A stretch of 9,785 nt of DNA from JAYEIA01 sp034659855 (lineage in GTDB: Bacteria; Bacteroidota; Bacteroidia; Bacteroidales; JAADGE01), in contig JAYEIA010000162.1 in the NCBI GenBank assembly GCA_034659855.1, positions 1 to 9,785 of the forward strand. Direction: 5' to 3'. A program made the position numbers and the translations under genes. The notes below the pieces were generated by a model, which did not search any database, had not been told where the DNA came from, and worked only from the letters and a program-made list of their open reading frames with translations. Shown piece after piece: positions 4,971 through 9,785 of the stretch; the first letter of the stretch is position 1, and every line of letters starts with the position of its first letter.

Positions 4971-6923
4971 CTATTCAAATGACACTTTCAGCCCCAATAC
5001 CGTAATGTCATCAACCTGTTCTTCTTTGCCTTGCCATTGGTTTAAAAAGGATTCTAAATTTTCCTTTTGCCGAGCCATAGGCAAGCTTGAATTGTCAAGC
5101 AGAATATCCTTAAAGCGTTTTTTGTTTATCTTTCTTAAAATCGGATCGCCGAATTGATCGGGATAACCATCTGAAAACAAGTATATTTGGTCGTTAACTT
5201 CTAATTGTATGTTATGATTTTTAAATGGGGTTTCTTTGGGATAATTACCTATCGGATTTCGTGTTGCTTTGTATTCAATCAGTTTACCTTTTCTTATGAT
5301 ATACATCGGATTATAGGCTCCGGCATATTGTAAAACATTTGTTTTTGTGTTTAATGTACATAATGCTATATCAAGACCGACATTTCTAACTTGCCCAAAA
5401 TTTTTAGCTGTTCTTTTAAATCGGTTTCTTAAAATATTTAATGCCGTACCGGGATCGTTTGTTGTTTCGTAATTCACAATTTCATGAATATAGGTAATTC
5501 CCAAAACGGACAAAAAAGCACCGGCTACACCGTGTCCGGTACAATCAGCTACGGTAAAAATCAGATGGTCTCCCAATTTATTAATATAATAAAAATCGCC
5601 GCTTACCACGTCTTTCGGTTTGAAAATTAAAAAATACTCACTCAAATATTTACTTATAAGCCCTTTAGACGTGAGTAATCCTTGTTGTATTAAATTGGCA
5701 TAATTAATACTGCCGGTGAGTTGTTTATGTTTAAATTCTAATTCTTCCCGGCTTTTTTGAAGTCTTTTTTCAGTTATCTTTAATTTTGTAATATTATTTT
5801 TTATTCCGACATAGCCCGTTATTTTATTATCTGCATCTTTAATTGGTGAAATAACAGCTTTTTCAATAAATTCCTTTCCTGTTTTGGTATGATTTATAAA
5901 TTCACCGTTCCAAATTTCACCCGCTTTTACTGTATTCCACATACCGGTAAATGTTTTGTGCGGGGTTTTTCCTGAATTTAAAATTTTAGGATTTTTATTG
6001 ATTACTTCCTCGGAAGAATAGCCTGTTATTTCAGAAAATGCCGAATTTACATACTGAATATTACCCTCCAAGTTTGTAAATAAAATGGCAACGGGACTTT
6101 GTTCAATGACCATATGATATAATTCCAATTCCAAATTTTTATCTTGCAGTATTATATGTGCTTTTTCAACTTCATCTTTTTGAAATTCCAAATGATCGTT
6201 CAAACTCCGCAATTCTTCATTGTTCTGTTTGAGTTCCTCTTCGGCGGCAACCATGTCTTCATTTGTACTTTGTATTTCATTTTTTTGTTTTTCGACTATT
6301 TTTTGTTGATTATAGTTTTTAATTACAGAAATAACCACAAAAATCATTTCCAAAAGCAATATGATAAGAATAAAAGATGTTGTATATTTTAATCGGATTT
6401 CTCTTTTTTGGTTTTCTTTACTGAACCGGTCAGAAATTTGAGTCATCAAGGGCAAATACTGTGATTGAGAAATAATTAACTCATTCAAAATTTTAAATTT
6501 TCGGTAGGCCGTATCTTGGGTTATTTTTTGAACATTTTCAACAATATTATCGTAGTGAGGTTCAATTTGAGCAAACAGTTCTTTGATTTTACTGCTTTCT
6601 TTTTGCTTAATAAAGCCCGTATATTGTGATTTTCCTTGCAAATACTGATGTGTTTTTATTAAATTACTCAGATAACTTTCCAAGGAATCTTCCAAAACCT
6701 TCCGATAAGGTGCTTTTGAATCAAATTTTGTAATGGCATCAACCGTTTGTGTGATTTTCATATCACGCACTTTTTGCCGTTCAGCACTTATTATGGTATA
6801 TCCGTCTTCTTGCTGGGCAGATAGTTGTGCTGATATTACAAGAAAAGAAATCACCAATGAAACAATCGTAACAATGACTATGACAATAACCAAATTAAAT
6901 TTTATGTGTAACCTAAATTTCAT
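4971..6923 (-). CDS. Membrane sensor protein with PAS and SpoIIE/RsbU-type PP2C phosphatase domains
   Basis: A 650-aa protein. Membrane segments at about residues 9-31 and 181-202 flank an extracytoplasmic helical domain with AERQKVRDMKITQTVDAI. This is nearly the same motif as in the neighbouring paralogue, so both probably sense a similar input. Residues 203-262 are coiled coil. Residues 265-382 are a PAS domain with its PAC tail (SPVAILFTNLEG, then ITGYSSEEV, then GYVGIKNNITK). The ligand or cofactor cannot be read from sequence. Residues 420-648 are the PP2C/SpoIIE phosphatase with D443 (SGDFYY), D460 (DCTGHG), D585 (FSDGYPDQF) and D638-D639 (VDDI). The gene starts 37 bp after the PEGA-FISUMP gene on the same strand, with no terminator between, so the two are probably co-transcribed. 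The likely role is membrane-sensed dephosphorylation of a partner-switch protein; no STAS partner lies in the window. Confidence 0.93.
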   Translation of the reverse strand: MKFRLHIKFNLVIVIVIVTIVSLVISFLVISAQLSAQQEDGYTIISAERQKVRDMKITQTVDAITKFDSKAPYRKVLEDSLESYLSNLIKTHQYLQGKSQYTGFIKQKESSKIKELFAQIEPHYDNIVENVQKITQDTAYRKFKILNELIISQSQYLPLMTQISDRFSKENQKREIRLKYTTSFILIILLLEMIFVVISVIKNYNQQKIVEKQKNEIQSTNEDMVAAEEELKQNNEELRSLNDHLEFQKDEVEKAHIILQDKNLELELYHMVIEQSPVAILFTNLEGNIQYVNSAFSEITGYSSEEVINKNPKILNSGKTPHKTFTGMWNTVKAGEIWNGEFINHTKTGKEFIEKAVISPIKDADNKITGYVGIKNNITKLKITEKRLQKSREELEFKHKQLTGSINYANLIQQGLLTSKGLISKYLSEYFLIFKPKDVVSGDFYYINKLGDHLIFTVADCTGHGVAGAFLSVLGITYIHEIVNYETTNDPGTALNILRNRFKRTAKNFGQVRNVGLDIALCTLNTKTNVLQYAGAYNPMYIIRKGKLIEYKATRNPIGNYPKETPFKNHNIQLEVNDQIYLFSDGYPDQFGDPILRKINKKRFKDILLDNSSLPMARQKENLESFLNQWQGKEEQVDDITVLGLKVSFE

Positions 6924-6960
6924 TTTCTGAAATATTTGTAAGCTTCGTCAAAAATAAAAG

Positions 6961-7836
6961 TTAATTTTTTACACATCTTACTGAGTATCCGTAAGTTTTA
7001 TTTTGTTGCTCAGTTTTCATAAGATTGCTCCCTTTTCGGAATGTTTTAGCCACAGCATTCGATGCATCACTCGATGTTGATGTCCAAAACCCGGCCGTTT
7101 CCCCAATCGAACTAAATGAACCCACAAAATAATAATAGACACCGCCCATTTTAATGTCAAGTTTTGAGATGTAATTTTTTGCAGTATTCCATTCACTACT
7201 ACTCGGCAAATGCCACCCGGTGGGGCATACCTTTTTTGCTTCTTTCCAAGTATATAATTTTCCGTATTCGCCGGCATTATTTGCAGAGTTTTCATAAGAC
7301 CAGCTGTCGTCTCCCGATTTATAATTCAAATTTTCGGCCATCCACCATTTAGTTCCTATTTTAACTACTTTATATTTCAGATTATTTCGCGAATCGGTCA
7401 TGCTATATTCTGCCTTTTCCTCTTCTTTACTATCTTCTTCCTTATCTTCTTCCTTACCTTCTTCCTTATCTTCTTCCTTACCTTCTTCCTTATCTTCTTT
7501 TTTGTTTTTATTCTCAGTAACATCTGTTTCGGTAGCATCCTCACTATCTGTTACTGTGTTTTCAAGTATCAGAAATATCTCTTTTACTTCGCCTTTCCTC
7601 AGCGTTATCGTTTTTTTGACAAAATATTTTTCTGTATTACTCACATTTTTTGTTGCCGTAATATCATATATTTCAGCATCAACAATTAGGTTGCAAGGAG
7701 TTTTGCCCTTTGTTACGCCGTTAAGTTTTACAACAGCTCCCTGCATATTTGCTTTTATCATTAGGGTGCCACTCTCTTGAGCAATTCCTACAGAAATACT
7801 TAGGAAGAACAAAGCAATCAAAAATCCGGTTTTCAT
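6961..7836 (-). CDS. Secreted PEGA-FISUMP protein with a Lys/Glu/Asp-rich repeat linker
   Basis: A 291-aa exported protein. The signal peptide is at about residues 1-19 (FLIALFFLSISVGIA). Residues 23-93 match PEGA (AVVKLNGVTKGKTPCN). Residues 109-142 are a highly charged linker built from repeats of KEEDKEEG. Residues 145-291 are a FISUMP domain with IGTKWWMAENLNY, YGKLYTWKEA, CPTGWHLPSSSEW, GFWTSTSSDASNA and a terminal YSVRCVKN. The FISUMP domain is shorter than in the paralogue at 353-1201 because the part between the WHLP motif and the GSFSS motif is reduced. The linker probably acts as a flexible, charged spacer. It is the first gene of a probable operon with the sensor-PAS-phosphatase gene 37 bp downstream. 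This makes it a candidate input or partner of that sensor (inference). The start is set by the complete signal peptide. Confidence 0.9.
   Translation of the reverse strand: MKTGFLIALFFLSISVGIAQESGTLMIKANMQGAVVKLNGVTKGKTPCNLIVDAEIYDITATKNVSNTEKYFVKKTITLRKGEVKEIFLILENTVTDSEDATETDVTENKNKKEDKEEGKEEDKEEGKEEDKEEDSKEEEKAEYSMTDSRNNLKYKVVKIGTKWWMAENLNYKSGDDSWSYENSANNAGEYGKLYTWKEAKKVCPTGWHLPSSSEWNTAKNYISKLDIKMGGVYYYFVGSFSSIGETAGFWTSTSSDASNAVAKTFRKGSNLMKTEQQNKTYGYSVRCVKN
7431..7500 (-). repeat. 24-bp in-frame tandem repeat encoding the KEEDKEEG linker
   Basis: Two exact 24-bp units (7441-7464 and 7465-7488) are followed by a partial unit (7489-7500), with a degenerate partial unit at 7431-7440. Each unit encodes eight residues, so gain or loss of units changes linker length without breaking the frame. 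Confidence 0.92.
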
Positions 7837-7901
7837 ATTGTATATTTTTTTATAATTTGAAATTAATCTATTGCAAATACTTTACCAAAAAATAGTAAGA
7901 A

Positions 7902-7909
7902 CAAAGGTA
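7902..7909 (-). promoter_or_regulatory. Candidate -7 box for the PEGA-FISUMP/phosphatase operon
   Basis: On the minus strand this reads TACCTTTG, a match to the Bacteroidetes TAnnTTTG box, 66 bp upstream of the ATG. A TTTG lies at 7937-7940, but the gap of 27 bp is longer than the usual 19-21, so the -33 box is uncertain. Confidence 0.45.
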
Positions 7910-7928
7910 GTAAAGTTTTCTCTTAATT

Positions 7929-8033
7929 CTACTTTACAAAGCTAAAACTATCTGAAAATTAGGGATGTTTCATAAATAGCGTTGCTGTTCGCAAATTTTG
8001 TAAAGTAGAGCCACGCTGCGGCGTGGCTCTACT
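7929..8033. repeat. Palindromic intergenic repeat cluster
   Basis: CTACTTTACAAA at 7929-7940 is a perfect inverted match to 7997-8008, bounding an 80-bp segment. The right arm overlaps a strong hairpin at 8005-8032 (GTAGAGCCACGC, loop TGCG, GCGTGGCTCTAC), extended by one A-T pair at 8004/8033. The hairpin lies between the 3' end of the outer-membrane-type gene and the promoter of the next gene, so it may terminate transcription. It lacks a strong T tract, so a REP-like repeat is the better description. Confidence 0.75.
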
Positions 8034-8059
8034 ATCATAATTTATTTCGTATCCGTTCC

Positions 8060-8614
8060 TTAAAAATTGAAATGTTGTTCAAAAAAATCTTCACGACTCT
8101 TGCGGCGTTTTTCCCGTTTCTTATCACGCTGTCTGCGTTTTTTATATCGCGAAAATGCTCGCTGAGAGATAATAGCGTATCGTACGGAAACCCCGGATTG
8201 CATATACCAAGATTTTTCACCGCCGCTTAAATTAAACGCCGGTTTATAATCGAACGAAACCGTAAAACGCGCCAAGGTAAATTCCCCTCCCGCAACAGCA
8301 CTAATTCCTTTGGCGGGTTCAAAAGGAATATCGTTGCTTGTATGAAACCCTTGATGAAAACCGCCGCCAACATAAAAATTAAGCCGTTTGGTGAATACAG
8401 GAATATGATATTCGCCCAATCCGGTTATCATTAATTCCTCTCGATGCAAGCTTGATTGGGCTATTCCTTCCACAGTTACATGTTTCAGAAGGCGTTGCTG
8501 AATTGTGAGTCCGTAGTCGGTGCCGAAACGTACGCCAACCGATGTTATATATGACTGAGGCAATGCGTCAAGAGAAAACAGCCCTAACAATAAAACTATG
8601 TACATTTTTTTCAT
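8060..8614 (-). CDS. Small exported, probably outer-membrane beta-barrel protein with a basic C-terminal tail
   Basis: A 184-aa protein that I do not recognise as a named family. The signal peptide is at about residues 1-19 (MKKMYIVLLLGLFSLDALPQ). The middle has alternating hydrophobic and polar residues with aromatic ends and Gly pairs (FYVGGGFHQGFHT, ISAVAGGEFTLARFTVSFDYKPAFNL, YMQSGVSVRYAI), as in small outer-membrane beta-barrels. The barrel-like part is followed by an unusual Arg/Lys-rich tail (about residues 153-175, KKRRQRDKKREKRRKSRED) and a final aromatic FEQHFNF. Bacteroidetes barrels sometimes carry basic tails, but this one's role is unknown. The ATG at 8614 is chosen over an upstream TTG at 8620 because it gives a standard MKK signal peptide. 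It starts 38 bp after arfB ends, so the two are likely co-transcribed. Confidence 0.8.
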   Translation of the reverse strand: MKKMYIVLLLGLFSLDALPQSYITSVGVRFGTDYGLTIQQRLLKHVTVEGIAQSSLHREELMITGLGEYHIPVFTKRLNFYVGGGFHQGFHTSNDIPFEPAKGISAVAGGEFTLARFTVSFDYKPAFNLSGGEKSWYMQSGVSVRYAIISQRAFSRYKKRRQRDKKREKRRKSREDFFEQHFNF

Positions 8615-8652
8615 ACCCAAAGAACGTCTGATTTTTTAAATTGTTATTTTCT

Positions 8653-9081
8653 TCATTGCAACTTATCATTCTTACGTCGTTGCTTCTTTTCAGACTTCTT
8701 TTTCTTTTTGTCCAAGCGTTTTCGGTGGTATGATTTCGGTTTCTTGGGAGCTTTTCTTTTCTTTTGGGGAGTTAATGCTTCAGCAATCAGCTCAAAAAAC
8801 TTTCGTTTGGCCTTGAGCTTGTTTCGCAATGCAGAACGAGAACTCTGTACTGAGAGTATCAAAAAACCGTCTTTTGTAATTCTGTGATGTAATTTGCCGG
8901 TGATGATTTTCTTTTCAGTATCATTCAGTTTTTCGGAATCGCCGATATGAAAACGAAGCTCAATTTTTGTACTTCGTCTGTTGGCATGTTGCCCTCCCGG
9001 ACCTCCCGAGGAAGTTGCCGAAAACACAAATTCAGAATCAAAATTTCTTAATTTCAATAAACTTAATTTATAGCTGTTCAT
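8653..9081 (-). CDS. arfB: Alternative ribosome-rescue factor ArfB (GGQ peptidyl-tRNA hydrolase)
   Basis: A 142-aa protein, close to the 140-aa length of Escherichia coli ArfB (YaeJ). The hallmark release-factor motif is present as SSGGPGGQHANRRSTKIELRF-type sequence with G29-G30-Q31. The glutamine places water for hydrolysis of the peptidyl-tRNA ester in the ribosomal peptidyl-transferase centre. Residues 50-105 complete the small catalytic domain. Residues 106-140 are a Lys/Arg-rich tail, the part that in known ArfB enters the empty mRNA channel of a stalled ribosome. ArfB frees ribosomes stalled on mRNAs without a stop codon, as a backup to trans-translation. The gene precedes the barrel-type gene on the same strand with a 38-bp gap; the functional link, if any, is not evident. 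Assignment over a true class-I release factor is clear from the short length and lack of codon-recognition domains. Confidence 0.92.
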   Translation of the reverse strand: MNSYKLSLLKLRNFDSEFVFSATSSGGPGGQHANRRSTKIELRFHIGDSEKLNDTEKKIITGKLHHRITKDGFLILSVQSSRSALRNKLKAKRKFFELIAEALTPQKKRKAPKKPKSYHRKRLDKKKKKSEKKQRRKNDKLQ

Positions 9082-9511
9082 TGTATTGTGCTGATTTAAA
9101 TCAAGATAACATATTATAACAAACGACTTGTATAAATGCGGTTACAGACAATTTACCCTGCCACATTACATTTCATATCTGCACCTGTGTGGTGTTTTTA
9201 CCATAGGTGTCAAGCTAAAACGTTAATTAGTTGAATTACAGTCTGTATTAAGTTGTAATTTTGATTATTTTTCGGAGGTTGAGCATGTTGTTTATATCTT
9301 AACTTGACGGCTATGGTGTTTTCTCCTGACAAAAATTTGTATCCGGCTAAATCCTGTATAATAAAACACCACACAGGTGCAGATCACAAAAATATAAACT
9401 GATAGTAATAAGCAATATACGATTCTAATATTTCCTGCGAAACATCAGTTATATTAGTGATAATCAGTTGAATTATTGCACCATTATATCATTAAATAAT
9501 TGTATCATTAC
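9082..9511. other. Intergenic region holding a MITE-like element, no gene
   Basis: No coding sequence is supported. The middle is occupied by the repeat element at 9179-9382. The part next to arfB (9082-9178) should hold its promoter, but no convincing -33/-7 pair was found. The part at 9383-9511 is plain A/T-rich sequence without a clear terminator for the gene ending at 9512. Confidence 0.8.
9179..9382. mobile_element. 204-bp MITE-like element, same family as 2926-3083
   Basis: The ends are 20-bp perfect inverted repeats starting CTGCACCTGTGTGGTG (9179-9198 and 9363-9382). Near the right end, 9336-9357 is the exact reverse complement of 2953-2974, with the core ATTTAGCCGGATAC. This element is therefore an inverted, partly decayed relative of the one at 2926. 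The internal hairpins are damaged here (for example ACCATAGGTG at the left), which suggests an older copy. No coding sequence is present inside. Confidence 0.82.
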
Positions 9512-9785
9512 TTATTGCATGAGTTTCTTTTCCTTCTCAGCATCAATTACAATGCCTCGGCTTCTTTTTCCGTCAATTTTTATAATCAATTCTTTTTTTA
9601 ACCGGACATGTCTGACACTACCTTGCTCAAACTCTGCTTCCAGTGCATCCAAACGCTCAAAATCAATATGACCGTCATTGGTTACGGTATTTACCGTAAA
9701 GTAACCCACCCTGAGGGAGGTCAAATTCTGAAAAAAATGCGTTCCTTGACTGGGATCGACCTGATAACCCCCTATGCCCACTTCT
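9512..9785 (-). CDS. C-terminal end of a probable PEP synthase/pyruvate phosphate dikinase-like protein (partial)
   Basis: Only about the last 91 codons are in the window; the gene continues beyond the right edge. The stretch with VDPSQGTHFFQNLTSLRVGYF resembles the C-terminal part of large Bacteroidetes proteins annotated as PEP synthase-like or PEP/pyruvate-binding. Those end in a PSQGTHFF-type motif followed by a short beta-rich tail. The tail here (VRHVRLKKELIIKIDGKRSRGIVID) fits that picture. The assignment rests on remembered family resemblance, not on a catalytic motif, because the nucleotide-binding, swivelling-histidine and PEP-binding parts lie outside the window. The stop codon TAA is at 9514-9512. 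Its reading direction matches arfB, but the 430-bp gap with a repeat element argues against a shared operon. Confidence 0.55.
   Translation of the reverse strand, partial: EVGIGGYQVDPSQGTHFFQNLTSLRVGYFTVNTVTNDGHIDFERLDALEAEFEQGSVRHVRLKKELIIKIDGKRSRGIVIDAEKEKKLMQ

Noticed and set aside
7441..7500. CRISPR-like array
   Set aside because: The units are adjacent 24-bp coding repeats without spacers, inside an intact gene.
7400..7780. Plus-strand reading frame of 126 codons, very rich in Ser and Leu
   Set aside because: It is the antisense shadow of the KEEDKEEG linker and PEGA region of the minus-strand gene. Its low complexity comes from the 24-bp repeat.
8035..8220. Minus-strand reading frame of 61 codons under the barrel-type gene's 3' end
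   Set aside because: It overlaps the basic tail of the supported gene in another frame and has no start context or recognisable features.
9101..9123. Promoter for arfB (TATCTTGA with a TTTG upstream, minus strand)
   Set aside because: The -7-like box is a weak match and the TTTG lies only 11 bp away instead of about 19-21, so the pair is not credible.

Overview
The window looks like a chromosomal segment of a low-GC Bacteroidota (Bacteroidetes), probably an uncultured lineage. The supporting signs are PEGA plus FISUMP (Fib_succ_major) secreted proteins, A-rich rather than Shine-Dalgarno-like sequence before start codons, a promoter matching the Bacteroidetes pattern (TTTG-like -33 box and TAnnTTTG -7 box) upstream of position 353, and many small palindromic intergenic repeats.

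Layout. (1) 1-62 is the 3' end of an IS200-like/REP-associated transposase, followed by its REP-like end (to about 132). (2) 353-1201 encodes a secreted PEGA-FISUMP protein with a clear promoter and a strong terminator. (3) 1461-2348 is a second transposase copy bounded by inverted REP-like ends. Its reading frame is broken by about 140 bp that contains a 46-bp copy of the 3' end of the phosphatase gene lying 1.1 kb downstream. Immediately after it, at 2347-2432, comes a second copy of the 3' end and terminator of the 353-1201 gene. (4) 2460-2879 encodes a stand-alone receiver domain. (5) 2926-3083 is a MITE-like element. (6) On the minus strand, 7836 down to 3117 holds a second PEGA-FISUMP gene, a 650-aa sensor-PAS-SpoIIE phosphatase and a 521-aa paralogous sensor-SpoIIE phosphatase. 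The two phosphatase genes are separated by another MITE-like repeat. (7) Also on the minus strand, 9081 down to 8060 holds arfB (ribosome rescue) and a small outer-membrane-type protein. (8) 9179-9382 is a second member of the 2926-3083 repeat family. (9) The right edge, 9512-9785, is the C-terminal end of a probable PEP-synthase-like protein.

How the genes may work together. The core appears to be an envelope-linked signalling locus. Two membrane sensors with nearly identical extracytoplasmic motifs drive PP2C-type (SpoIIE/RsbU) phosphatase domains. In other bacteria such domains release partner-switch regulators by dephosphorylating STAS proteins. The upstream phosphatase gene starts only 37 bp after a PEGA-FISUMP gene, which suggests co-expression. 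A second PEGA-FISUMP gene and an orphan receiver lie on the opposite strand, converging on the phosphatases. No STAS protein, anti-sigma kinase or histidine kinase lies in the window, so targets are unknown.

The most unusual feature is the density of short repeats and the way that 3' ends of neighbouring genes have been copied into and beside the transposase element. No CRISPR array, rRNA, tRNA, phage module or reverse transcriptase was seen.
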